Assembly: GCF_016587355.1 (NCBI RefSeq)
Contig: NZ_BNJF01000001.1
Coordinates: 434,001 to 498,000, forward strand
Length of the DNA stretch: 64,000 bases
Direction: 5' to 3'
Origin: Ktedonospora formicarum
GTDB taxonomy: Bacteria; Chloroflexota; Ktedonobacteria; Ktedonobacterales; Ktedonobacteraceae
Shown: one piece after another, positions 26,508 through 35,820 of the stretch
Layout: each line of letters opens with the position of its first letter
How positions within the stretch are numbered: position 1 is the first letter of the stretch
Made by a program: the position numbers and the translations under genes
Notes under the pieces: model-generated
What the model was told of the DNA's origin: nothing
Databases searched by the model: none
Seen by the model: only the letters and a program-made list of their open reading frames with translations

Positions 26508-27075
26508 TCACTGTAAGGTGGTGTTCTTGTATTTGGTTGTATTTATCCCCATTGTAGAGGCTTTTGTTTGTATTTCAACTAAAGCAGTATCTAGTGTATC
26601 TAACATTTTAGATAGCTCTTTCAGGCTGTCTTTTTGTTGGCTTGTGGTGTCAAATTTTGCTAAGTCTGGCGCAATTTTTCTTGTAGTTGTTCGGCAAACA
26701 GTTACTAAGTTTACAATCTCATTGGACTTATTTTCCCACTTAAATGCTGTTTCTAGGCCTGTTAAGGTCGCTATTAATAATCCTGCAATAGCATAAGTTA
26801 CAACATTTGCAATATTAGATGTGCCAAGAAGTTAGTTGGCAATTTCTTTGGTCGCGATAAATGCGCCCAGGAATATAACGGCGACTTTTGTCAATAATGA
26901 GAGTATTCTGTATGTTTGAGCTGATTTAGATAGGTTAATTGCAATTTCTTCAAGTTCGGAGACATGGCCATGTATTAGAGATCTTGTCCGGCTTTTTGCC
27001 ATATCGTTTAAAGGCATTTGTTCCAATTTGCTCGCCTAAAGGGGTAAATTTTTGTTGCAAGTCCTGAGTATGCAT
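26508..27075 (-). pseudogene. AT-rich two-TM protein remnant, SLATT/DUF4231-like
   Basis: Minus strand, strikingly AT-rich compared with neighbours. ATG 27075 opens a frame reading QQKFTPLGEQIGTNAFKRYG. It stops, and another frame continues with EEIAINLSKSAQTYRILSLL and a hydrophobic helix (KVAVIFLGAFIATKEIAN), a TAA at 26832-26834, then the same frame goes on LLGTSNIANVVTYAIAGLLI, ATLTGLETAFKWENKSNEIV and a polar helix to TGA at 26508. Two central helices, a trailing coiled region and the K-R-Y start recall SLATT-type proteins, which are linked to anti-phage nucleotide-signalling systems. One frameshift and one nonsense codon break it. Family call is tentative. Confidence 0.45.
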
Positions 27076-27115
27076 AATGAACAGTACTCAAACAGAGTCT
27101 CCCGAGCCGTATTTT

Positions 27116-27143
27116 GCGAGACGCAGAAAGAAGTGCGTCTCGC
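27116..27143 (-). terminator. Stem-loop downstream of the HEAT-repeat gene
   Basis: GCGAGACGCA and TGCGTCTCGC pair perfectly (10 bp, 8-base loop), 47 bases past the stop of the gene ending at 27191 on the minus strand. Confidence 0.5.
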
Positions 27144-27190
27144 CTTTCTGTTTCCTTCAGCGCGAGTAGTCCTGCTCCGCGGACGGAACG

Positions 27191-28834
27191 TCAATTTCGT
27201 GATCTGAGTTCGTGTTGGAGCGCTAATTCCACTGCCTGTAACTCAACTCGTGCATCCCCCAGTTGGCGGAGTGTTTTGACCAGATACTCCTGGAAGATCT
27301 GTTCATAGACAGATAATGTACTGAATTCGGGCATGAGCAACTGAGCCAGCGGCTCAATGACTTGTATCTCACCCAGGTTTCCAAGGGCTTCGAGCAAACG
27401 GAGTTGGAAATCATATGGATACATGGGCTTGGGATGAGGATTGAGCAGTTTGAGCAGTGGGTTGACCATACTCGCGTCACCCTGTCGAGCCAATGCAGCG
27501 AGTAAGGCCTGCTGAAAAGAACATTCCATAATAGTCTGAGGCTCAGGATACAGCAACGGCATAAGTCGCTTAACGATATGTTTGCCCTCAATCCGTTCCA
27601 AAGCGTCGATTACATCGCGTTGGAAATCGATACGCTCATCGAAAGGATCGTTGCTTTGATCATGAGGGGCGAGCAGGCTGAAAAGCAGTTCTGCTGCGCT
27701 ACTTGCACGAAGGTGACCCAGCAATTGTATGATTGCCCTCTTATCTGGATAGAGCGATTGAAGGTGGAGCAAAGAATCTACTGCTCGCGCATCTCCCAGT
27801 CTGCCTAAGGCGAGCGTTGCTTGCAATGCGATGTCTGGTTCGGGAGCAGATAGTAATGCCAGCAATGGTTCAATAGCTCGTTGATCCTTCAATTCTTCCA
27901 GAGCAAGCGCCGCATGAAGTCTCACGTCTGGATCAGTGGCAGCGGTCAGCCCCAATAGTTGCTTTCCCGCTTCTTCACGGTCATGCCTCTGTTCAAAGCT
28001 GATTAATGCATGCATGACTCTTGATATTTTTGCATACATTTCCTGTTTTTTGTTACTGAGCATGCTTAGCAGTTGCTGTGTTATCCGAACGGAGAGTAAT
28101 GATCTCACTATATGAACCGCTATAGGGCTCACCTGCTCCATTTGCTGGTTTTCATCCAGGAAGGAGAAAAATCGTTCCGCTTCCCAGTGGTCCCCTAAAA
28201 TATCCAGCAGGCGATACACGGTCTGCTCATTATTCTCCTGGCGAAGCAAGTCCCCTATGAAGTCTGAAAACGGATTTCTGATAAACGTGCAGAGCAGTGG
28301 CTTTCCTGTGAAGGCTTCTTTACTCAAGCGAACCCCAACCGCCTCTGCAAGCGCAAACATGGCCCCAACAAAGTCATAATTATCGCTCTCAACATCCTCC
28401 AAAAATATCCCTGCCTGATGGAAGAGGGCCAGGACCCGAGGCGAAGCATCCTCAAATGGGGGAGCCAGGGTATCGAAACCAGCCGCGATGGTCCCATCCT
28501 CCCCATAGCAGAAGAATGTATCCGCATTGACACTGTGGTACACAGAGACTGCCACCGTTCCGGAAGAGACGGGGCACAATACTTCTGAACTTATACCCCT
28601 ATATCCATTCTCCTCATAGGCAAAAGCCCACCCATTGCACTGACCAACCAGAATCACGTCTCCGAACAACCGTAGCTCCTCGAGCTCGTCCCAGTTATCG
28701 AACTGGGCCAGCCGTGTCTGGGAAAGATCGCCGCCGAAACGGCGCAAGAGTTCTGTTTCACCCAATCCTTGAGCGAATGTCATACAGTATGCCTCGTCGC
28801 AGTACTCCTGCACCCACAAAAGACCTTCAAGCAT
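27191..28834 (-). CDS. HEAT-repeat protein with DUF6461-like N-terminal domain
   Basis: A 547-residue soluble protein. The first 180 residues (EAYCMTFAQGLGETELLRRF, then CNGWAFAYEENGYRG) look like DUF6461, a domain of unknown function common in actinobacteria and Ktedonobacteria. From about residue 285 a series of HEAT repeats follows (DVRLHAALALEELKDQRAIE, DIALQATLALGRLGDARAVD, and looser repeats to the end), typical of scaffolds that bind protein partners. GGAGGT before ATG 28834 supports the start. Monocistronic as far as seen. Function unknown. Confidence 0.75.
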   Translation of the reverse strand: MLEGLLWVQEYCDEAYCMTFAQGLGETELLRRFGGDLSQTRLAQFDNWDELEELRLFGDVILVGQCNGWAFAYEENGYRGISSEVLCPVSSGTVAVSVYHSVNADTFFCYGEDGTIAAGFDTLAPPFEDASPRVLALFHQAGIFLEDVESDNYDFVGAMFALAEAVGVRLSKEAFTGKPLLCTFIRNPFSDFIGDLLRQENNEQTVYRLLDILGDHWEAERFFSFLDENQQMEQVSPIAVHIVRSLLSVRITQQLLSMLSNKKQEMYAKISRVMHALISFEQRHDREEAGKQLLGLTAATDPDVRLHAALALEELKDQRAIEPLLALLSAPEPDIALQATLALGRLGDARAVDSLLHLQSLYPDKRAIIQLLGHLRASSAAELLFSLLAPHDQSNDPFDERIDFQRDVIDALERIEGKHIVKRLMPLLYPEPQTIMECSFQQALLAALARQGDASMVNPLLKLLNPHPKPMYPYDFQLRLLEALGNLGEIQVIEPLAQLLMPEFSTLSVYEQIFQEYLVKTLRQLGDARVELQAVELALQHELRSRN

Positions 28835-28912
28835 GCAAATACCTCCATGTGATGCTCTTTTATGCTCTCATTCTTCCAAAGAAAAAGGGAGGCGGTAATT
28901 ATAAGAATCCGA

Positions 28913-28951
28913 GCGATGCATCCCTGCTCATTGATGGCAGGGATGCATCGC
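28913..28951. terminator. 15-bp perfect stem-loop
   Basis: GCGATGCATCCCTGC pairs with GCAGGGATGCATCGC around a 9-base loop. It lies between the HEAT gene start and the TnpB remnant; it may be an IS end or terminator. Confidence 0.45.
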
Positions 28952-29086
28952 CGTTTCTTGAAAGGAGCAGGGGAGGGGCGGATCCTCGCAACAACGGATG
29001 TCGAGGCACTTGACGATAGGTCGCCATGCTACTATCCTATGGAACATATGACCTATACACAAAGCGCAGTGCACAGGAGAGATGGG

Positions 29087-29593
29087 ATGATGATGCGTCA
29101 GGCAGCAAGCAACCACACACAAGCACCCACCATCCGCCCCCCACGTTCCTGCTGGAACTGCCCCTTGTGGTGAACGCCGGGCAGGCCAAGCGCCTGCGTG
29201 CCCATCTGGAAGCGGCCCGACAGCTCTACAATGCCATCCTTTCCCTCAGGCAAAGACGCCTGCGCCGCATGCGGGCCTCTTGCCAGGCAGGATCAGCCCG
29301 CTCCATTTCTCGCGCCCACAAGGGAGTGCGAGCGGCGGCGTTCTCCGCCTTGCGCACAGCTCATGGCTTCACCGAAGCCGCCCTGCATCAAGCGGTCAAA
29401 GGCTTGCGCGTGGGCTGGATCGCTGAACACATTGAGGCGGTACTCGCCCAAACCCTGGCGAGCCGCGCCTACCATGCTCTCAATCGTGTCTGCCTCGGCA
29501 ACGCCAGGCAGGTGCGTTTCAAAAGCCGAGGACGCGGCTTCTGCAGCATCGAGAACAAGCGCAATGACACCGGTCTGCGCTTTGTCCTTATGA
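29087..29593 (+). mobile_element. TnpB-like (IS200/IS605) N-terminal remnant, frameshifted
   Basis: ATG 29087 follows AGGAGAGATGGG and opens RQAASNHTQAPTIRPP. After a run of six C (29137-29142) the protein goes on in another frame as TFLLELPLVVNAGQAKRLRA, then QLYNAILSLRQRRLRRMRAS and KSRGRGFCSIENKRNDTG. This matches the N-terminal half of IS1341-type TnpB proteins. It breaks at about 29590, where an unrelated coding frame begins; the RuvC and zinc-ribbon parts are absent. One added C would restore the first shift. Confidence 0.7.
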
Positions 29594-30176
29594 GGTGCTG
29601 GAGATGGTCCTGGAAACCGCAGCCAGCCAGCAGAGCGCGGAGGAGAGAGGATATGTCCGTCCACTTCTCCATGAACTGGTACTTGATGGGTTGTGTCTCA
29701 ATGCTCTGAGACAACAGCGCTTCTGGAACAATGGAGCAAGTGCAGGCATGCTGGCGCATGGGTTGCTCTTTGTGGATCTCGACGAGGTTCTCTTCACCCC
29801 GCAGGAGTATGAGCAGTATCGTCGCCAGGTACTTGAGTGCGCTCTCGCGGGGCACTCTGGGAAAGAACCGCTCGATGATAGGGAAATGCACGCCTATCTC
29901 GCCTGGCTGGCTCTCCACTCTGAGGCAAGAGAAGCGTCTGAAGTGTCACTCTCACAACTCTCGCCACTTCTTTCCGACCTGTCCTCTCAACTCGCGGAAC
30001 AGATTGATCGCCGACGTTTCAAGCTCTGTGCCTCCCAGCATCCGGGGTCTGGGGAAGAGGTCATCCGAGTGATAGAGCGCCAATATCCCGACAATGATTG
30101 GCTTCTATGGACCCAGGAACATGTCTCGCTCAGGCTTGGGGTCTATTATGCGCAAGAAGAGGAGTCAGATTCTTAG
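29588..30176 (+). CDS. 5'-truncated hypothetical protein fused behind the TnpB remnant
   Basis: An open frame of about 195 residues starting at the TnpB junction (EVLEMVLETAASQQSAEERG onward) and ending ...YYAQEEESDS at 30176. It is rich in Glu, Leu and Gln with a helical pattern (QLSPLLSDLSSQLAEQIDRR). No ribosome site or obvious start precedes it; the beginning coincides with the end of TnpB similarity. Most likely the 3' part of a gene whose start was removed by the transposon. I do not recognise the family. Confidence 0.45.
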
Positions 30177-31281
30177 AATAACACATTTTTTCTTATGCTT
30201 GAAAAGTTGCGGAATTTAGTATCTATACAATCTGTCATTTATGCCCGATTCTTGTCCAATGTTGCGCTACAAGAGATAGCGCGAAGCTCTTTCTTGAGCT
30301 TTTCCTCACGCAAAAAACTTGCCGCACCCGCGCGAGCTTGGTCATGACGATTGCCCATAGATGCGACAAGAAGTTTTGCACGGAGAATGGTTCCTAGAAA
30401 AGGGACATGGTACGATAGAATCATTGAATGGACTGTGAATGGAAGAAACCCAAGATAGCTTTGGCAGGGGCCTCCTCGCGGTTGGGTGTTTTCTCTTCGA
30501 TTACCCAACCGCCAGATCACCCAACATCAATGAAGATATGGGTGCAACACAGATTTTGCACATCGCTCGTTTCACCTATGAACAGGGCACTTCTGCTCAA
30601 CGAACAAAGCTACCCCGTTCCAGATGTTACCAGTTTTGTGGACCTGCATCATTTGGGACGCAAAAGAGCAAACAGGCTTATACTTTCCTTCCCCTATGCT
30701 AGAGATCATGGATGTATGTGCCTCCTCATAACGGGGTGACACTGCAGCCAGGAGTATCGTGCGTTCCATGGGAATGGGCGCCTGTGGAGCAGGGGTAAGA
30801 CTGGCGTATGGCTCGCACTCTGTGCTAACGCCAGAAACCGAACGCCAGCGATGGACAGGCCATTCGCTTGGCCTGTTTCGGAGAACGGAAATTCACTATC
30901 ACCCTCTGGGTCTCCCAGAGAGTGATCTGATAGGTATACTTCCACTCATGGCTTCCTCTCCCTCAGATTTGGATGAAGAGAAACGCACGAGTTTCTAGAG
31001 TGTGAAGGAAGAAATACGCACTTATCTTCTCCTTTTGGATACTGTTTGCTCCCCCCAAAGCACATATCCTATTGTGTAAGGAGAAAGAGGCCTGAGGAAC
31101 TGATAAAGAGAGTGCTTTCATCCGCTTAGATTGGTGTGATGGGCACTGCCTCACTCCTCACAGGATCACATCATTTCTCCACCAATGCGGGAAGCATGGG
31201 CTTTGAGCCGAAGAGGGGTTGGAGACATGAGAGGTTAATAGAAGAAACAGAGCAATTCAAAGCAGAAGGAATGAGAGAATT
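30177..31281. other. Intergenic 1.1 kb, decayed, with repeated IS-end-like motif
   Basis: No supported gene. GCAAAAAACTTGCCGCACCC at 30310-30329 and, in opposite orientation, ATGCGACAAGAAGTTTTGCAC at 30361-30381 form an imperfect inverted pair. A third copy in the second orientation is at 32392-32414 (TGCGACAAGTTTTTTTGCAC). These look like transposon ends without a transposase. A small hairpin (ACAGGCC with GGCCTGT) is near 30855-30880. Confidence 0.4.
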
Positions 31282-32232
31282 ATGTCATTGCAATTTGGTT
31301 TGATCATCCCTCAGGGCTGGCAACTAGATCTGGCCGGCATTCCCGATCCAGTCATGGCGTACGAGTCGATGACCCGTGTTGCCCAAGTTGCGGAAGAGGT
31401 TGGTTTCGATTCGATCTGGTTATTCGATCATTTTCACACCTCTCCAACACTAACGCAGGAACTTACATTTGAATGCTGGACTAGCACGGCGGCGCTGGCA
31501 CGTGACACAAAGCGAATACGTATTGGGCAGTTGGTAACATGTAACGGCTATCGTAACCCGGCATTGTTGGCCAAAATGGCGAGCACTGTTGATGTGCTTT
31601 CACATGGGCGTCTGGTTTTCGGCATTGGCGCAGGTTGGTATGAACATGAGTTTCGTGCTTATGGATATACTTACCCCGACACGCCTACTCGCCTCCGTTA
31701 CTTACGTGAAGCGCTTCAGGTCATTCATGAAATGTGGAGCAAAGAAGAAGCATTTTTTGAAGGCAAGTATTATCAGGTACGTGGCGCAATCAATCAGCCA
31801 AAGGGAGTGCAGAAGCTCCATATCCCATTGCTGATTGGAGGAGCAGGTGAGCAAGTCACACTTAAGCTTGTTGCGCAATATGGTGATGCCTGCAATTTCA
31901 ATGCACCGGATAGCGAGACCCTGAAGCACAAATTTGAGGTTCTTAAACGACACTGTGATGCTATTGGACGAGACTATAATGAGATTCATCGCACGGTGCT
32001 TTATGAGGTCATTATGGCTGATACGGACGAAGAGGCGCTGCAGAAGGCTTATCAAGGCAATATTCCCGATGAGCGCACACGCGAGAGGGATCTTGTTGGT
32101 TCTCCCTCAACAATTCGCCGACGCTTACAGGAGATCGAAGAAGCTGGTGCCCAGGAAGTCATTATCTTCTTAAAAGATTCTGTTCAACTCGATTCTGTCC
32201 GACGCTTCGCTGAAGCATGCATCAGGAAATAG
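31282..32232 (+). CDS. LLM-class F420-dependent oxidoreductase
   Basis: A 316-residue luciferase-like monooxygenase-fold protein. Markers: QFGLIIPQGW at the start, EEVGFDSIWLFDHFH, VTCNGYRNPALLAKMASTVD, HGRLVFGIGAGWYEHEF and IPLLIGGAGEQVTLKLVAQY. The group normally uses reduced F420 (some use FMN). The substrate is unknown. The purine-rich GAAGGAATGAGAG lies before the ATG. Monocistronic, flanked by IS debris on both sides. Together with the Ddn-type protein at 17.7 kb it hints at F420 metabolism in this organism. Confidence 0.88.
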   Translation: MSLQFGLIIPQGWQLDLAGIPDPVMAYESMTRVAQVAEEVGFDSIWLFDHFHTSPTLTQELTFECWTSTAALARDTKRIRIGQLVTCNGYRNPALLAKMASTVDVLSHGRLVFGIGAGWYEHEFRAYGYTYPDTPTRLRYLREALQVIHEMWSKEEAFFEGKYYQVRGAINQPKGVQKLHIPLLIGGAGEQVTLKLVAQYGDACNFNAPDSETLKHKFEVLKRHCDAIGRDYNEIHRTVLYEVIMADTDEEALQKAYQGNIPDERTRERDLVGSPSTIRRRLQEIEEAGAQEVIIFLKDSVQLDSVRRFAEACIRK

Positions 32233-32554
32233 GATATTGACTCTTTTGACAATTTCAAAACAGAAGGCTTTGTAGTTGGTAGGGGCGTTGCCCCAAGGAC
32301 GTCTCTATCGCCATACTTTGTTGTAATTGTCGCACTTCCGCTCTTTAGTCGGATATTATAACTTGGGAGCGACTTTTTATGGCATGGCAATGGGTGCGAC
32401 AAGTTTTTTTGCACATGGATGCACAATCACTTGAGGAACGCGAGATGAGTTGGCCGCTTGTCTTTTGAGATGAACCTCCTTCCACAATATGAAGGATAGG
32501 CCAAGTCGATTGCTCGTGTCATGCTTCATCTGTTTCTCGCGGAAGGCATTCGCT

Positions 32555-32890
32555 GTGAGCATCTATCCCGATGCGGAGAGCAACTATCCCAGTGCCAAGC
32601 ATGCCACATGGTATGTGCTGGACCAGCTCGACCTCGACGACGAGGAGAAGGTTGAGTTGGCCGAGGAAGCCAGCAAACTGGGGAATCTGGAGGGCGTGCA
32701 AGCCCCGCTGACCAGCGACCAGAAGATCGGATTGGACGAGCTGGTTCCACTGGTCAAGTAAGCCAGGCAATCTCGCAACTCGGAGACCGAGGGGGAGATC
32801 CTCTTGTTCTTCCAGAAGGTCTCTCCGGAGGACAGGTTCCTGGTGTCCATCGCAACGGTGCTGACCCTCGCATCCCAGGGCGCCCTGTAG
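32555..32890 (+). pseudogene. Unknown short protein with an in-frame stop
   Basis: From GTG 32555 (GGAAGG nine bases before) a 68-residue acidic product reads SIYPDAESNYPSAKHATWYV, DEEKVELAEEASKLGNLEG and ends LVPLVK at TAA 32759. The same frame stays open after the stop for 43 more codons (EGEILLFFQKVSPEDRFLVS, LTLASQGAL) to TAG 32888. Base composition is GC-richer than the flanks throughout both parts. This suggests one original gene of about 110 codons with a nonsense change. No family recognised. Confidence 0.4.
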
Positions 32891-33189
32891 GAACCTCGTT
32901 CCCCTCAGGAAATAAGGAAGGCATTGAGCAAGAAGGAACGCGGGTGGACTCGCGACGTGCATACGCCAGCTAGGCATGTGTATGGCGCGGTCTGCTCGCG
33001 TTTTGTTGGTCTTGTCTGTTTCCCTTCGCTTTCTCTAGATCTCTTCTGTGTTTACCAGAATAATTTGCGATTTTTCGATACTATAACAGTTCTAGGATAT
33101 ATTTAGTGTTTATGCTTGCTTAGCGGAAAAGCCTCTTCTATAATAGAATGCAAGCAGAGAAACCCCTATGGGTCATCTGGAGACATTCC

Positions 33190-33735
33190 CATAGATCTCT
33201 CCCCTTGTTTTTGCATTTCCTTCAACGATATATCTTGAGACCATCGAGGTCCAGAATCAGACCATCATCATCCAACTTCATTCCACCTCGCCAAGTGCTC
33301 TTTGTCCACGATATGGGACGCCAGGCTCTCGGGTCCATAGCTGCTATGTGCGCACCATTGCCGATGTCGCGTTTGGCGGACGACGTCTTGTACTCAAGTT
33401 ACGGGTGCGTAAGTGGATATGCCGTGAGGCATCCTGTCCCCAACACATTTTTGCCGAGCGTTTCCCAGAGTTCGTCCAGCGCTATGCTCGGATGACGGAT
33501 CAGCTCATCAAGGCTCATCAAGCCCTAGGAGTGACTACCAATGGAGCCGGATCGCCTCGCCCCTTAGCATGCCTACCACTGCCAAAACCATCATTCGTCG
33601 CGTCTTGCAGCTTACCTTTTGTCGTCGGCTCGTCAAAGACTACGAATGCTTGCCGGAAAGGCAGCAAATGTTGGATCTATACTTCCAAAATCCGCATGCT
33701 CCTGCGTCGCCTCACACGAACCCCATCATGATGGC
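33190..33735 (+). mobile_element. ISL3-family transposase N-terminal remnant
   Basis: Plus-strand frame reads LETIEVQNQTIIIQLHSTSP, SALCPRYGTPGSRVHSCYVR, TIADVAFGGRRLVLKLRVRK and CPQHIFAERFPEFVQRYARM. This is the N-terminal zinc-finger and linker region of ISL3 transposases. After GVTTNGAG the frame slips (MPTTAKTIIRRVLQL continues in the next frame) and then similarity fades. The DDE domain is missing. Confidence 0.75.
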
Positions 33736-33787
33736 TTCAGATACAATTTCTAGCATCAACAACAGCAGCGTTGTTCATCTCAGCATA

Positions 33788-33816
33788 TTGACATATGGCT
33801 ATTTAGTACATATAAT
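33788..33816 (+). promoter_or_regulatory. Consensus promoter giving a leaderless MarR mRNA
   Basis: Exact TTGACA (33788-33793) and TATAAT (33811-33816) are separated by 17 bases. The predicted start of transcription falls 6-7 bases after the -10 box, on the ATG at 33823. No ribosome-binding site fits between, so translation would be leaderless. Confidence 0.7.
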
Positions 33817-33822
33817 TGTTTC

Positions 33823-34311
33823 ATGCAAACAAATAAACACGATGTTCAGGGACTTGTTGGCGCACTCATGCGAGTTGTTCATCTGCTTGGACGCAACCAG
33901 GGACGCGGCTTACGTGAAATGAAGCTAGATCCTACCGCCATTCGCATACTTGAATTTCTAGCTACCAATGGTCCGACACAACTTAAAACGCTAACGCAGG
34001 AAATGAGCCTGCTTCCTTCCTCTATTACACGCCATCTCCAGGGGTTGGAAAGCGCGGGCTATGCAACCGTTATCAACGATCCCGTTGATCGGCGCGCGCG
34101 TTTGGCGAGTATAACCGAGCGTGGGCAAGAAGAATGTCAACGTCTCAACCAGATAGGCATCACGATGTTTTCTGCTGTGATTGCTGATTGGAATCCAGAG
34201 GAAGTGCAGGTCTTTACCACATTATTAAAACGCCTGGCTGACCATATCTCTGGACCCCGTCTTAGTCAACAAGAATTACATGCTTACCTAGATCACACTC
34301 AAGAGTCGTAG
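33823..34311 (+). CDS. MarR-family transcriptional regulator
   Basis: A 162-residue winged-helix protein: DPTAIRILEFLATNGPTQLK, LTQEMSLLPSSITRHLQGLE and the wing DPVDRRARLASITERGQEE. Flanking helices provide the dimer interface. The start rests on the promoter placing +1 at this ATG; no Shine-Dalgarno sequence exists. It is followed after 50 bases by a polytopic membrane protein on the same strand, so the regulator probably controls that gene and itself. Its inducer is unknown. Confidence 0.85.
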   Translation: MQTNKHDVQGLVGALMRVVHLLGRNQGRGLREMKLDPTAIRILEFLATNGPTQLKTLTQEMSLLPSSITRHLQGLESAGYATVINDPVDRRARLASITERGQEECQRLNQIGITMFSAVIADWNPEEVQVFTTLLKRLADHISGPRLSQQELHAYLDHTQES

Positions 34312-34361
34312 GTGTCACTTCTTGAAAAGGTGATTTACAAAACATTTCGCGAGGTAATATC

Positions 34362-35462
34362 ATGATGACCACACAACCATCTGATCGTAAGAATCCGCTT
34401 TTTGCTCAGGCTCGTGACTGGCTTTCTGGTAACGCACCTCTACTCACACTCTTACTTCTTGCTCCAATCATTGTTGATGTTCTCCCGGGATCAACTCGTC
34501 TCTCGGCGCTGGCTGGTCTCATTCCCGAAATCGTCACCTACGGTTTCGCCGCTATCTTGATTCGCTGGCTGGTACGTTCCCAAAGGCTCAGTATTGTTGC
34601 TCTCATTCTGCTTGGTATCGCCTATGCGCTCGCCGAGGAGTGTGTGTTTCTTCAGACCTCTCTTACTCCAACTTTTGTCCTCTCCGAGAATCATGTGTAT
34701 GGGCGCACATTTGGAATTAGCTGGCTCTACTTGCTCTGGGCGCTTGGATATGAGTGCGTCTGGGCTATGCTGATTCCTATACAACTGGTTGACCTGCTCT
34801 TCCCCACTCGACGTGATGACCCCTGGTTTGGGAAACGCGGATTCTTGATTCTCTGTGTCCTCTTTGTACTGGGGGCGAGTTTGGCCTGGTACTACTGGAC
34901 ACAGAGAATCCTGGTCATTTTCACGCATGGCGCTTCTCCACAGCCCTCTCTACTCACTATCCTGGCGGCATTTCTTATGGTCGCTGTGATAGTGGGTATT
35001 TCGCTTCGCTTCAAGCGTATTTCTCGCTCTCAAGAACGGAAAATTCCGGCTCCCTGGTTTGTAGGGATTCTTGCCTTCCTGCTCGGCCTCATCTGGTATA
35101 TTCCGCTCTTTCTTTACTATGGGCTAGCTCCAAATCTGCCATTTCTCATACCCCTGGTAAGTGGAAGCATCCTAGCAGTACTCGTCTTCTTCGTTTTCTA
35201 TTACTGGTCTGCTAGCCTTGCCTGGTGCAGCAGGCATAGCCTCGCCTGTATCACTGGGGCACTTATTGCAAGTATGCTCGAAGGATTTATCACGCTCCCT
35301 ACAGCGTCTACGCTCGATATTACTGGAAAGATTGTGCTCGATCTTCTGGCGCTTGTTGGCCTCTTTCTCCTGGCTCGTAAATACCCATCCGCTCGCCAGC
35401 AAAGGCAATCAATGTCCTCATCGGATGACAGCCTACCCGAGAATGAACCAGCACACAACTAG
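34362..35462 (+). CDS. Polytopic membrane protein, unknown family
   Basis: A 366-residue protein with nine or ten predicted hydrophobic helices (for example APLLTLLLLAPIIVDVLPGS, GILAFLLGLIWYIPLFLYYG, LDLLALVGLFLLARK) and a polar, acidic C-terminal tail. An AEEC pair in the third helix (GIAYALAEECVFLQ) and YECVW in the next are the only conserved-looking polar residues inside the membrane. I do not recognise the family. Second gene after a MarR regulator, so a small-molecule transport or membrane-stress role is possible but is inference from context only. Confidence 0.65.
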   Translation: MMTTQPSDRKNPLFAQARDWLSGNAPLLTLLLLAPIIVDVLPGSTRLSALAGLIPEIVTYGFAAILIRWLVRSQRLSIVALILLGIAYALAEECVFLQTSLTPTFVLSENHVYGRTFGISWLYLLWALGYECVWAMLIPIQLVDLLFPTRRDDPWFGKRGFLILCVLFVLGASLAWYYWTQRILVIFTHGASPQPSLLTILAAFLMVAVIVGISLRFKRISRSQERKIPAPWFVGILAFLLGLIWYIPLFLYYGLAPNLPFLIPLVSGSILAVLVFFVFYYWSASLAWCSRHSLACITGALIASMLEGFITLPTASTLDITGKIVLDLLALVGLFLLARKYPSARQQRQSMSSSDDSLPENEPAHN

Positions 35463-35511
35463 CCACACCTGGGCGTAATGAGACCATAGCGTCTGCTACA
35501 AACACCTTAGA

Positions 35512-35563
35512 GTTGACATCCTCCCCATGCTTGAAGGGCTAACGCTTATACACATTTTACAAT
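35512..35563. mobile_element. Transposon end remnant (TTATACACA type)
   Basis: TTGACATCCTCCCC followed by TGAAGGGC resembles IS200/IS605 ends. It runs into CGCTTATACACATTTTAC (35543-35560), the same core as the Tn5-like ends at 52188 and 55181. No transposase is attached. Confidence 0.4.
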
Positions 35564-35669
35564 GGGATACCAGATAGGCTAGATTCCATGTAATGTTTTT
35601 ACGTTGCCTGAAAATGATCGAGGCGAGGCAGCGCACACAAACACAAGTGTGTTAAATTCAGGCACGTTC

Positions 35670-35723
35670 GAGAGTTCACAGTCATTTTTTTCATTATATT
35701 TTGAGAGTTCACAGTCGTTTTTT
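35670..35723. repeat. Short direct repeat with T-tracts
   Basis: GAGAGTTCACAGTC plus a T-run occurs at 35670-35690 and again at 35703-35723. It lies in the gap between the membrane gene and the IS5 element. No gene seen in 35463-35803. Confidence 0.6.
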
Positions 35724-35820
35724 CTTTTTTCATTTTTCATCTTCTATCGCCTGTGGAGACCCCTATTCTTTAGACAGGAGGAGGAAACAGGCGCTCCTTT
35801 GGTCTTAGAATGTGTAGGAA

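Noticed and set aside
35670..35723. Possible CRISPR-like repeat
   Set aside because: Only two copies of a 14-base unit with T-runs; no spacer structure and no cas genes.
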